Source of the DNA: an uncultured Ruminiclostridium sp.
GTDB taxonomy: Bacteria > Bacillota > Clostridia > Oscillospirales > Ruminococcaceae
Direction of reading: 5' to 3'
Length of the DNA stretch: 64,000 nt
NCBI GenBank assembly: GCA_910588335.1
Contig: CAJUQV010000017.1
Location: 1 to 64,000, forward strand
In this document: one piece after another, positions 1-6,980 of the stretch
Layout of the letters: each line of letters opens with the position of its first letter
How positions within the stretch are numbered: position 1 is the first letter of the stretch
Translations under genes and position numbers: made by a program
The notes under the pieces: model-generated
What the model was told of the DNA's origin: nothing
Databases searched by the model: none
What the model saw: only the letters and a program-made list of their open reading frames with translations

Positions 1-165
1 AAGGCCGCTCCATCCGTCGTCCACATAGACCTCCACCACCAAAAAATTATGCTCTTTAGCGTATTGGGTCAGCATAGCCTTTTGCGTCCTGATACTCTCG
101 CTGTCCCCCTGCGCCATATCGTCTTTCGACAGGCGGCAGTAAAGGGCTGTCCGTAAAACGCCCAT
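1..165 (-). CDS. Serine recombinase, N-terminal fragment (window edge)
   Basis: The first 55 codons of a serine recombinase read leftward from ATG at 165 and run off the left edge. The start MGVLRTALYCRLSKDD followed by an ESIRTQ segment is the classic resolvase-domain opening of large serine recombinases, and the Ser in the YCRLSKD motif is the expected catalytic nucleophile. In Tn4451-like elements such an enzyme excises and integrates the element at GA dinucleotides (family knowledge). It is the last gene seen in a leftward GC-rich operon, 1 bp beyond the small gene at 166-357. Only the N-terminus is visible, so catalytic completeness cannot be judged. Confidence 0.85.
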   Translation of the reverse strand, partial: MGVLRTALYCRLSKDDMAQGDSESIRTQKAMLTQYAKEHNFLVVEVYVDDGWSGL

Positions 166-357
166 TTAAATGACCTCCTTTGTCTGATTTATGACCTCAT
201 TGTAATGCGTATCTTTCACATTCTCAAAGGTGCGAACGGGGCATTTCCCATGCCGCACCACGTCCACCAGCAGGGAGATAAATACCTCCCGCATATCTGC
301 GGTGCCCAAATAGACCGGCTGCACCTTTATCGTCGGGCGTGTGACCTTTTTCGCCAT
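166..357 (-). CDS. Small hypothetical protein preceding the recombinase
   Basis: This encodes 63 residues starting MAKKVTRPTIKVQP. The start is ATG at 357, because GGGAGG lies about 9 bases upstream at 368-373; an upstream ATG at 384 has no ribosome site. The stop abuts the ATG of the recombinase, so translation is probably coupled. No domain is recognised. Small basic proteins directly upstream of serine recombinases are frequent in clostridial mobilizable elements and could be accessory or directionality factors, but that role is inference from position only. Confidence 0.6.
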   Translation of the reverse strand: MAKKVTRPTIKVQPVYLGTADMREVFISLLVDVVRHGKCPVRTFENVKDTHYNEVINQTKEVI

Positions 358-420
358 AACTATATATCCTCCCATCAAAGGCAAAGGGGGAGCGCCCGCA
401 GGCGTTCCCCCTCGTAAACA

Positions 421-648
421 TCATTCAGACAATACTTTTTGCAAGGCCAGAAAGAGATTTTTTGCTTCGGCCTGCGTCAGCGCGATACCCTTGCCGCATT
501 TCTCCCGCCCCGGCGACCAACTGCGAATATCGTACTTTGGCTCTGCGCCATTCCACGATACCAGGTTGATCTCCTTGGTGTAGCCGCTGCCGCTGGCCGA
601 CAGAACGGCGATTTTTTCCGTGATTTTCATATCAATATTTTTCATCAT
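421..648 (-). CDS. PC4/YdbC-family ssDNA-binding-like protein
   Basis: This is a protein of about 75 residues with a segment reading KEINLVSWNGAEPKYDIRSW and then GKGIALTQAEAKNL. That pattern matches the PC4 (p15) transcriptional-coactivator fold found in small YdbC-like proteins of Firmicutes mobile elements, which bind single-stranded DNA. The start is ATG 648 (or 645), with AAAGGTGG just upstream; the longer reading would overlap parB. It lies 17 bp after parB in the same leftward operon. A role in handling ssDNA during mobilization or replication is inferred. Confidence 0.7.
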   Translation of the reverse strand: MMKNIDMKITEKIAVLSASGSGYTKEINLVSWNGAEPKYDIRSWSPGREKCGKGIALTQAEAKNLFLALQKVLSE

Positions 649-665
649 CAGACCACCTTTTTTGA

Positions 666-1520
666 TTACCGGCTGTCCCGGTTCCGCTTGCGCCACAATT
701 CCCGTTCCAAAAGCCGGATAATGGTTTCCTCCATCTGCTGGGGCGTTGTCCCCCTGGGGAAATACTTCCGCAGCTTGTCCATGCCGATTTTGACGGTTTC
801 TTTCTGATTGCCCTTTTCCTCCGTCATAATGGCGAAAATGGCGTCCATATCAAGCTGCCCCGCCTGACTCAACTTCTTCATCCGCTGGGCCTGGGCCAGC
901 GAGGGCGTGGCATCCTCGCTCTCCATCGTGGTGAGCAGATTTTCCTGTTCCGCCTGTGTCAAAAAGGACAGCTCCGCCCCAGGGGTGAGGGCGATCCGGC
1001 CCTCGTCCACCATCTGCAAAATAGGGGGTATCAGCTCCGTCAGGCGGATAAACCGCTGTACCGTGGACTTGCTGACGCCAAAGCCCTTTGCCACGATTTC
1101 ATCCGTCCGCGACTTCGTACCAACTTGGGACAATGTTAAATCGGTGCGGTAGCCCTGCCGCTTCATGGCGTCCAGTTTCATCTTGTAGGCAAAGGCCCGC
1201 TCTGATGGGAGGATGTTCTCCCGCTGGATGTTGCTGTCCACAAGGGTGATGATGGCCCGGTCGCGGTCGATGGGCAGAACAAAGGCGGGGACGCTTTCTA
1301 TCCCCGCCAGTTCTGACGCCCGGACACGCCGCTGTCCCGCTATGACCTCATAGCCGTCCCCATTCTCTGCAAGCCGGGTGAGGATGGGCGCGGCCATGCC
1401 AAATTCTTTGATACTCTCCGATAGCTCCATAAGCTGTTCATCCTCCACAAGATGGAACGGATTGCCCGGAAACGGGCGCAAATCCTCTATTTTCAGCACA
1501 GTTAATTCCTGTTTTTCCAT
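666..1520 (-). CDS. ParB/Spo0J-family partition protein
   Basis: A 284-residue ParB-family protein. The N-terminal ParB/sulfiredoxin-like domain has GQRRVRASELAG at residues 62-73 (the arginine patch that binds CTP in this family) and SNIQREN near 95. A helix-turn-helix (GFGVSKSTVQRFIRL) sits near residues 145-160. It lies 5 bp after the MobV relaxase gene in a leftward operon. In such elements ParB-like proteins may segregate an excised circular form or regulate transcription. No ParA is visible, so partitioning by a complete ParAB pair is not supported here. Confidence 0.88.
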   Translation of the reverse strand: MEKQELTVLKIEDLRPFPGNPFHLVEDEQLMELSESIKEFGMAAPILTRLAENGDGYEVIAGQRRVRASELAGIESVPAFVLPIDRDRAIITLVDSNIQRENILPSERAFAYKMKLDAMKRQGYRTDLTLSQVGTKSRTDEIVAKGFGVSKSTVQRFIRLTELIPPILQMVDEGRIALTPGAELSFLTQAEQENLLTTMESEDATPSLAQAQRMKKLSQAGQLDMDAIFAIMTEEKGNQKETVKIGMDKLRKYFPRGTTPQQMEETIIRLLERELWRKRNRDSR

Positions 1521-1525
1521 CGTGC

Positions 1526-2497
1526 TTACCTCCCTCTCGGCCTATCTCTGCCGCCTTTCTGAAGCTCCGCCAGCACTTCGGGCGGTATCAGCTTCACCAG
1601 CCGCTCCAACTGCTGATTGGTGCGCTGCAACTCGAAAATGCGCTTATTGGCCTCCTGCACTTTCAATTCCTCCGCATACCGGCCCTCACGCAGATGGTCG
1701 GCGTACTGCTCCGACTGGCTGACCCGCTGTTTCAGGCTGTCAATATAATCACTCTGCTTTTGGATTTCCCGCGAAAACTTCTCCATATTAGGCAGCCACG
1801 CGGACAGCAGCGCCAGCGCCTTGTCCCGCTTCTTCCCGGCGTTAAAAGCGTTGATGTCGGACAGGGCCTTTACAATTTCGTCATGCTGTTTATCCAGCCT
1901 GCCGCCCAGCTTGAACAGCCAGGTGGGAATGTGCTTGCGCTTGGTTATCATGGAGGACTCCCCGCGCTCCAGCTCCGGCCACCTGGCTGACATATGGGCG
2001 TGGTAGGCCGTCTGCCACTCTGACAGGCTCTTTTGATTGCCCAGCATGGTTTTAGCCGACAGCTTGCCCTCCTTTGTGATGGGGACAAAGCAAAGGTGCA
2101 TATGGGGCGTTTTCTCGTCCATATGCACCACGGCGGAGATGATATTCTGTTTTCCGACACGCCCGGAAACAAAGTCCAGCGCCGCCGCAAAATAGGCCCT
2201 CTGCTCTGCCGGTGGTAGACTGTGCATGAACTCCGGGGACGCGGTGATGAGAGTTTCCACCAGCATCACGCTGTCCCGACGCACCCGGCACCCCGCCGCC
2301 GCTGTCATGCGGTTGATCTCCTTTTTGTAGGTGTACTGGGGCGGGGCAACAAGATGATAATTCTCTCTGGAACGCTCCATGTCAATATCCGGGTTGCTTT
2401 TGTAGGCTTCTTTTTTCCGCTCATTGTGACGTTCACATGCCGCAACGGAACCGGCCTTGCGCTTCTGGAAGCGCAATATCGCATAGGGCATGGTCAT
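1526..2497 (-). CDS. mobV: MobV-family relaxase (Pre/Mob, plasmid recombination protein)
   Basis: A 323-residue relaxase. It opens MPYAILRFQKRKAG as Pre/Mob proteins do and carries the metal-binding triad in HMDEKTPHMH at residues 125-134. The C-terminal third (about 225-310) is coiled coil. MobV enzymes nick a cognate oriT and lead the strand during conjugal mobilization; Tn4451 TnpZ is a relative. The oriT is usually just upstream of mob, which here is the structured gene-free stretch 2498-2818. No type IV secretion genes are in view, so the element would be mobilizable rather than self-transmissible as far as can be seen. Confidence 0.9.
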   Translation of the reverse strand: MTMPYAILRFQKRKAGSVAACERHNERKKEAYKSNPDIDMERSRENYHLVAPPQYTYKKEINRMTAAAGCRVRRDSVMLVETLITASPEFMHSLPPAEQRAYFAAALDFVSGRVGKQNIISAVVHMDEKTPHMHLCFVPITKEGKLSAKTMLGNQKSLSEWQTAYHAHMSARWPELERGESSMITKRKHIPTWLFKLGGRLDKQHDEIVKALSDINAFNAGKKRDKALALLSAWLPNMEKFSREIQKQSDYIDSLKQRVSQSEQYADHLREGRYAEELKVQEANKRIFELQRTNQQLERLVKLIPPEVLAELQKGGRDRPRGR

Positions 2498-2545
2498 CCC
2501 TCCAATCGAAATGTGTGGGCAGACCAGGGGCGCGTCCGCCCGTCA

Positions 2546-2572
2546 GGTTGACAGCGGTGACGGCGGTGACGG
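2546..2572 (-). repeat. Three tandem 9-bp iterons (copy 1)
   Basis: On the minus strand the stretch reads CCGTCACCG, CCGTCACCG, CTGTCAACC: three consecutive 9-bp units, ending about 49 bp upstream of the mob start. A second three-unit array in inverse orientation is at 2871-2897. Iteron-like spacing suggests a binding site for the ParB or RepA-like protein of the element. Confidence 0.6.
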
Positions 2573-2614
2573 TTATATTGGGATGCCCCCCGCCGCTGTC
2601 ACCCTGACGGGAGA

Positions 2615-2728
2615 ACACCCCGGAAACGCATGGTGCAGGGGCGGGGCTTTCCTCGCGCCACGGCTCGGAAAGCGCCACCCCTGCGGCCGAAAAAATCTCC
2701 GATTTTTCCGGCTGCGTTTCCAGGGTGT
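2615..2728. other. Predicted three-way junction of nested inverted repeats
   Basis: P1 pairs 2615-2630 with 2713-2728 (15 of 16 pairs, core GGAAACGCA/TGCGTTTCC). P2 pairs 2635-2652 with 2667-2684 (about 16 of 18). P3 pairs 2686-2697 with 2701-2712 (11 of 12) with a 3-base loop. P3 abuts P1 directly and P2 is one base from P3, giving a compact junction. It may act as DNA (oriT or single-strand origin) or as RNA in the repA-mob transcript. Confidence 0.6.
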
Positions 2729-2818
2729 AACACACTACACCTTGCAAGCAAGGCCGTGTGCCAGACGTTCCCTCTGGACTCCCTTTTTGCGGGGCTGCGC
2801 CCCGCGTGACCCTCCGGG

Positions 2819-3856
2819 TCACAGGACGGGGGTGACGGCTGTTTCTCGCGTTGACGGCATCCCGGATAAGCCGTCACCGCTGTCAACGCCGTCACCCCGC
2901 GACAGGACAATGCGCCGCCCCGACTTGGTGCGGCGGTACACATAGCGGACGTTGTTCTGCCGCAGAATGGTGGCGTGGTACTCGTTCAGCAGCTTTGTGA
3001 TGACGTTGGGCGCGGTGTCCGCTTCCCCCATCTCTGACAAAAGCTCGGTGGCCGTACCCGACCACTCCCGCCGCCCCTCCATAAAAGCCACCAGCCGAAA
3101 AAGAATAGGCGGCACCTCCGCCGCCGCAAGCTGTTTCTGGGATTTCCGCTCCACCAGTTCCCAACTGCACTCCCGAAAGCGCAGGGTGAACTCCTGATAC
3201 TCAATGTCCCTGCCGATGGCGTAGAGGGCGGCGGTGTCGGACGCCCGGTGTTCCTTTTCCAGTACAAAGGTGGCGTCTGCGCTGCCGGTCAGCCCCGTTG
3301 TCCCCGATACCCGGTTGAACACGTCGCTGTCCCCCTGCTTGCGGATGTGGTGGACGACCACCACGGCCAGGGCGTGCCTGTCCGCAAAATCCTTGAGCAG
3401 CGATATGTCCCCGTAGTCGTTGGCATAGGCGTTGTCCTTGGACGCGGTGCGTACCTTTTGCAGTGTGTCGATGACGATGAGCCGGGTGCCGGGTCGCTCC
3501 TTGAGATAGTCCTCAAGCTGGCCCACCAGCCCATCCGTCAACTTGCAGCTTGCCACGGCGAAGCACAGGCGGTCGCTGGCTTCATCGGCCAGCCGGAATA
3601 ACCTGTCCTGGATGCGGTAAAAGGTGTCCTCCAAACACAGGTACAGCACGTCCCCCGGTGCGGTAGGCAGCTCCCACAGGGGCCTGCCCTCTGATACGCA
3701 CAGGCACAGCTTCAGCATGAGCCAGCTTTTGCCGATCTTCTGCGCCCCGCAAAACAAGGTCAGGCCGGTGGGGATCAGGCCGTCCACCACGAAGCTGGGC
3801 TTGTCAAGCGGCTGGTAGAGCAGCGTGTCTGCGTCCACGGTTTTCAGCTTCTTCAC
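2819..3856 (-). CDS. RepA-like AAA ATPase (RecA-superfamily helicase type)
   Basis: About 345 residues. The Walker A motif GAQKIGKS is at residues 37-44 and the Walker B strand RLIVID ends at D130, with VVVVHHIRK further on, as in the AAA_25/RepA-like hexameric helicase family that supports plasmid or element replication. GTG 3856 is chosen because GGGGGAGG lies 6-7 bases upstream; an alternative GTG at 3922 has no good ribosome site. The last codons contain the second iteron array (2871-2897), giving a low-complexity C-terminus (GDGVDSGDG). It heads the leftward operon before mob. Confidence 0.8.
   Translation of the reverse strand: MKKLKTVDADTLLYQPLDKPSFVVDGLIPTGLTLFCGAQKIGKSWLMLKLCLCVSEGRPLWELPTAPGDVLYLCLEDTFYRIQDRLFRLADEASDRLCFAVASCKLTDGLVGQLEDYLKERPGTRLIVIDTLQKVRTASKDNAYANDYGDISLLKDFADRHALAVVVVHHIRKQGDSDVFNRVSGTTGLTGSADATFVLEKEHRASDTAALYAIGRDIEYQEFTLRFRECSWELVERKSQKQLAAAEVPPILFRLVAFMEGRREWSGTATELLSEMGEADTAPNVITKLLNEYHATILRQNNVRYVYRRTKSGRRIVLSRGDGVDSGDGLSGMPSTRETAVTPVL
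2871..2897 (+). repeat. Three tandem 9-bp iterons (copy 2, inverted)
   Basis: The plus strand reads CCGTCACCG, CTGTCAACG, CCGTCACCC. Together with the 8-base GGCATCCC to its left it mirrors the array at 2546-2572, forming an imperfect inverted repeat of about 40 bp with roughly 300 bp between. It is embedded in the 3' end of the repA-like gene. Confidence 0.6.
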
Positions 3857-3896
3857 AGCGGCACCTCCCCCGGCGTTTTTTCCTGATATGATACAT
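3804..3896 (-). CDS. Possible 30-residue leader peptide overlapping repA start
   Basis: ATG 3896 has a strong AAAGGAGG about 8 bases upstream and opens a 30-codon arginine-rich frame (MYHIRKKRRGRCRC...). It is out of frame with, and overlaps, the GTG start of the RepA-like gene at 3856. A translated leader of this kind would bring ribosomes to the repA start (translational coupling). There is no protein-family support and it may be only an accident of the ribosome-site arrangement. Confidence 0.3.
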   Translation of the reverse strand: MYHIRKKRRGRCRCEEAENRGRRHAALPAA

Positions 3897-4238
3897 AGGC
3901 GCTTCCTCCTTTGAAAATTCACACCCCGTATTTACGGGATATGTAACGCAGACCGCCATACGGTTCCCCGCCCAACTCTGGCCGGGTTTTCTCTGTCGGC
4001 GCTGTGCGCTGATTGAGCAGCAGGCACGCTCATATCATGGCATACTATCTACTGCGGCAGGTATCTCTCTGACGGCTACTATTCAGTTTTCAAAAGAGGA
4101 ATGTAGTTCCACCTGTTACCTCACGAATAGCCGGTTTTGAAAGTCTACTCCGCAAAATTTCCAGAGGATATAGAAAAAGCGCCTGCCCGTGGCCCAAAGG
4201 CCATAGGCAAGCGCCTGTTATCTGCTTATGCTCTCTAA
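3857..4238. other. Element right-end region without a gene
   Basis: Apart from the short leader frame, no gene is seen. It holds the perfect small palindrome CCCGTA/TACGGG (3925-3938), inverted CGGCTATTC-like arms around 4070-4135, and the hairpin at 4179-4215. An in-frame TAA at 4236-4238 closes the frame of the neighbouring relaxase fragment, so the junction between the GC-rich element and the older DNA should lie between about 4216 and 4256. Confidence 0.5.
4179..4215 (-). terminator. Intrinsic terminator-like hairpin at element end
   Basis: The arms GCGCCTGCC and GGCAAGCGC pair with one mismatch, and an inner GGCC/GGCC pair continues the stem. On the minus strand the hairpin is followed by TTTTTCT, so it would stop leftward transcripts entering the element, or act as an attenuator ahead of the repA operon. 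Confidence 0.55.
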
Positions 4239-5003
4239 AAAAGTTTTACATCAGTGAAAGCTCCCGAACAAAAGCGTTTTGTCCGTTTGAAAACTTTAGG
4301 CGATTACTATTCTGAAGATATTTTGTGCGAGAGAATTCAAATCGCTCTGGAAGAAAATCGTCAGTCCAACGGAAACAAAATTAATTCTCTGAATAAGATT
4401 TTTTACGAGCGCATTTATCAAGTCAGCGAGCTTGTTAAAAGCAATGCAAAACTTCCAAGAAAGTATTTTAAAAATCAGCCCTACATCTTACAGAACGATT
4501 TCGACGTTTACTCTTTGTCGGCACAGCTTGCGGTTATCAATCGGGACAACATTCATTCTCTTGGAGAGCTTGAAAGCAAAATCGAAAAGCTTACCGCCGA
4601 ATATGAAAGCGCAAGGCAGGAGGTCAACAAGCTATCCGAAAGATTGTCTCAGTTTGAAGCGGTTGAAAAACAAGTCGGAGGATATTTCGATTTGTTAGAG
4701 AAGTCAGAATTATCTGAAACTGAAAAATTGCAATTAAAGATGTACGGCAGTCTTGCGGAACGGTGCAATATACATAGCCGTGATGAATTGCAGCGGGTCG
4801 AGAAGCTGCGGAAAGATACTTCCGAAAAGGTTGAAAAGCTTTCCGAACAGATGAAAAAGTGTAAGCAAACATATGACACTTACGCCAGTATTGCAGATAC
4901 CTATAAAAAGATTTCGGAGGGTGACTATATTTCTAATCTCATTGCCGAGAAAAAGCGTGAGGACGAGTATAAGAAAAATGTTACTCATAAAAAGTCAAGG
5001 TGA
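4239..5003 (+). pseudogene. 3' remnant of a relaxase (MobA-type coiled-coil tail), 5' truncated
   Basis: The open frame of about 254 codons (GTG at 4254 is the first usable start) has no promoter or ribosome site and is cut upstream by a stop at 4236. The sequence begins KRFVRLKTLGDYYSEDILCERI and continues as a long coiled coil (about residues 90-220), which resembles the C-terminal part of clostridial MobA/VirD2-type relaxases. The catalytic N-terminal part is missing. It lies 112 bp before the tyrosine integrase, as relaxase tails often do in integrated elements. The likely cause of truncation is insertion of the GC-rich element. Family assignment is by pattern only. Confidence 0.5.
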
Positions 5004-5040
5004 CTTCGGGCATATTTCTGCAAGTTTTTTTTAAAAATTC

Positions 5041-5069
5041 TTGACTTTAAATCGTAAAAGTGGTATAAT
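5041..5069 (+). promoter_or_regulatory. Sigma-A promoter of the integrase gene
   Basis: TTGACT (5041-5046) and TATAAT (5064-5069) are separated by 17 bp and lie 53 bp before the integrase start. Confidence 0.85.
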
Positions 5070-5121
5070 ATAAACAGCAGAAATATGCCATAAATTTACA
5101 CATCAAAAAGGAGAGATGTTT

Positions 5122-6330
5122 ATGGCAGCAATTCAGAGACGGGGAAACTCGTTCCGTATAAAGGTATCCTGCGGATACGACGCACACGGCAAGCAGGTCG
5201 TTCAGTCAATGACTTGGAAGCCCGACGAGGGTATGACCGAAAAGCAAATCGAAAAGGAAGTCCAAAGGCAGGCGGTTTTGTTTGAGGAAGCCTGTCTGAA
5301 AGGAAATGTTGTTACAACAATCAAGTTTGAGGACTTCGCCCGTCAATGGTTTACAGAATATGCGGAAATCAAGCTGAAACAGCGTACTATTGAGGGTTAT
5401 CATCAAATGGAAAAACGTATCTACAAGGCTATCGGGCATATCCGTTTGGACAAGCTGACAACTCGTCACATTCAGAAATTCATCATTGACCTTTGTAATT
5501 CAGAGCGTGAAGACGGTCGTGACCGCAACGGCGGAAAGCTTTCCACAAAGACTATCAAACTTTACAAGTCCATGATTTCTACAATTTGCGACTACGCTGT
5601 AAAAATGCAGATGATACAGACAAATCCCTGCAAAAATGTTACTATTCCAAAAGTGATTACACCTGAAAAGGAGTATTACTCTATTGAGGAAGCACAGCGT
5701 TTGTTAGACCTTTTCAAGCAGGAGGACGAGGAAAACTACAAATATGTACTATTCTATACTCTTGCGATTTATACGGGTTTTCGTCTTGGCGAGCTTATGG
5801 GACTTGAATGGAAAGACGTGAATTTCGGCACGAACGTTATTACGGTTAACCGCACCTGTCTGTACTCCAAGGCAAAAGGCGGACTGTATACGGAAACACC
5901 GAAAACTTCCCAAAGTTTAAGAAGTCTTAAAGTCCCGCAAGGTGTTATTGATATGCTGACAAAGTGGAAAGGGCTGCAAAATGTTCAGCGTGAAAAGATT
6001 GGTTCAAAGTGGATAGAAACCGACCGCATCTTCACAAAATGGAACGGCTTGACACTTGACCGTTCAGCACCTGGATATTTCTTCAAGCAGTTTTGCAAGA
6101 GAACAGGTATGCGGTACGTATCAAACCACTCTATGCGTCATTTAAATGCTTCGCTTCTTATCAATGCGGGTGTAGATGTAAAGACTGTGCAAAGCTGTTT
6201 AGGGCATTCCACGCCGACAACAACTTTATCGGTCTATTTGCACACGTTCCAGACAGCACAGGCTGCTGCAATGGAGGCAGTAGCAGAGGCACTTCCGCTA
6301 ACTTGTTCCAATGACGGGAAAAGTGCATAG
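5122..6330 (+). CDS. int: Tyrosine recombinase / integrase (Tn916-type)
   Basis: A 402-residue site-specific integrase. An N-terminal arm-binding segment opens MAAIQRRGNSFRIKVSCGYD. A SAM-like core-binding domain spans about 65-165 and the catalytic domain about 185-400, with Arg221 (TGFRLGE), His336/Arg339 (HSMRH), His362 (LGHS) and nucleophile Tyr372 (LSVYLHTF). The start is ATG 5122, because GGAGAG lies 6-8 bases upstream while ATG 5116 is too close. The gene points at and ends 154 bp short of the 3' end of tRNA-Leu, the usual layout of an element integrated in a tRNA gene. No excisionase gene is visible. Confidence 0.95.
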   Translation: MAAIQRRGNSFRIKVSCGYDAHGKQVVQSMTWKPDEGMTEKQIEKEVQRQAVLFEEACLKGNVVTTIKFEDFARQWFTEYAEIKLKQRTIEGYHQMEKRIYKAIGHIRLDKLTTRHIQKFIIDLCNSEREDGRDRNGGKLSTKTIKLYKSMISTICDYAVKMQMIQTNPCKNVTIPKVITPEKEYYSIEEAQRLLDLFKQEDEENYKYVLFYTLAIYTGFRLGELMGLEWKDVNFGTNVITVNRTCLYSKAKGGLYTETPKTSQSLRSLKVPQGVIDMLTKWKGLQNVQREKIGSKWIETDRIFTKWNGLTLDRSAPGYFFKQFCKRTGMRYVSNHSMRHLNASLLINAGVDVKTVQSCLGHSTPTTTLSVYLHTFQTAQAAAMEAVAEALPLTCSNDGKSA

Positions 6331-6438
6331 TACCACAAGTTACATAAAGTTACAAGAAAAAATTTTACTTCTTCGTGGTCATTAGAAAATTTTTAGAATA
6401 AAGACCATTCAATGACCAAATGCGGCTAAAAACAAAAA

Positions 6439-6482
6439 ATCATCTCTGCAGACGCCGATTTTACGGGCTTTGCGGAGATGAT
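6439..6482 (-). terminator. Terminator downstream of tRNA-Leu
   Basis: Arms ATCATCTC(T)GC and GC(G)GAGATGAT form a stem of about 11 bp, followed on the minus strand by TTTTTTG. It ends the tRNA transcript and lies between the integrase gene and the tRNA. Confidence 0.8.
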
Positions 6483-6484
6483 AA

Positions 6485-6571
6485 TGGTGCCGCTGACCGG
6501 ACTTGAACCGGTACGGTATCGCTACCGAGGGATTTTAAGTCCCTTGTGTCTGCCTATTCCACCACAGCGGC
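6485..6571 (-). tRNA. tRNA-Leu (anticodon TAA), CCA encoded
   Basis: The minus strand folds into a class II tRNA. The 7-bp acceptor stem is GCCGCTG/CAGCGGC, and the anticodon stem AGGGA/TCCCT encloses loop CTTAAAA with anticodon TAA. A long variable arm is present, the TPsiC loop contains GGTTCAAGTCC, and CCA is encoded at 6485-6487. The body is 84 nt plus CCA. Its 3' end faces the integrase, so the 3' half is the probable attB/attL core. Confidence 0.95.
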
Positions 6572-6585
6572 ATTTGACCTTAAAT

Positions 6586-6614
6586 ATTATACTGCATTAT
6601 TTATAAAATGTCAA
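6586..6614 (-). promoter_or_regulatory. Consensus promoter of tRNA-Leu
   Basis: On the minus strand a perfect TTGACA (6609-6614) and a perfect TATAAT (6586-6591) have a 17-bp spacer; transcription would start a few bases before the mature 5' end at 6571. Confidence 0.92.
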
Positions 6615-6980
6615 GCTTTTTTAAAGAAATACATTGAATTTATTTTATAATTTTATGTAATAATATAACTGTTTAATAAAACAAAAAAGCTTTAACATAA
6701 ATTGTGGACAGGCGTATTTTGTAAAAACGCAATTTATAAACTTTATGCGTTTGCTTATTTATCGACTGTGTAAACTGCACGTTCCGTTTTTTTGACGGAT
6801 ATTTATTTTAAAACGTATTCACATAGAATAAGCACACGTCTTTTCGGCAAATTTTCCCGATAACTTCGTCAAAATTTGCTGACGCTCTTATCGCGCAAGC
6901 TGCCCGCCTGCGAAACTTTTATTTGTTTTCGGAAAAATTATGCTCGAAAATCCGCACGCTTCTCCTATGAAAACATGTTC
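6615..6980. other. AT-rich intergenic region, nothing recognised
   Basis: About 365 bp between the tRNA promoter and the end of the ABC ATPase gene. It shows no credible gene, no strong hairpin and no repeat shared with the rest of the window. Only short weak open frames occur. Confidence 0.6.

Larger units (their letters stand above)
2498..2818. other. Gene-free structured region between repA-like and mob genes (candidate oriT/oriV)
   Basis: No convincing gene occupies this 321-bp GC-rich stretch; the open frames here are low-complexity shadows. It holds a 9-bp iteron array (2546-2572, its inverted partner at 2871-2897), a predicted three-way-junction fold (2615-2728) and a further hairpin with CCTTGC/GCAAGG arms near 2739-2752. 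Position between an AAA/RepA-like gene and a MobV gene suits an origin of transfer or replication. That assignment is inference. Confidence 0.5.

Noticed and set aside
2433..2943. GC-rich minus frames of 114-129 codons between repA and mob
   Set aside because: Low-complexity proline/arginine/glycine content, no ribosome site, and the stretch is explained by iterons and helices.
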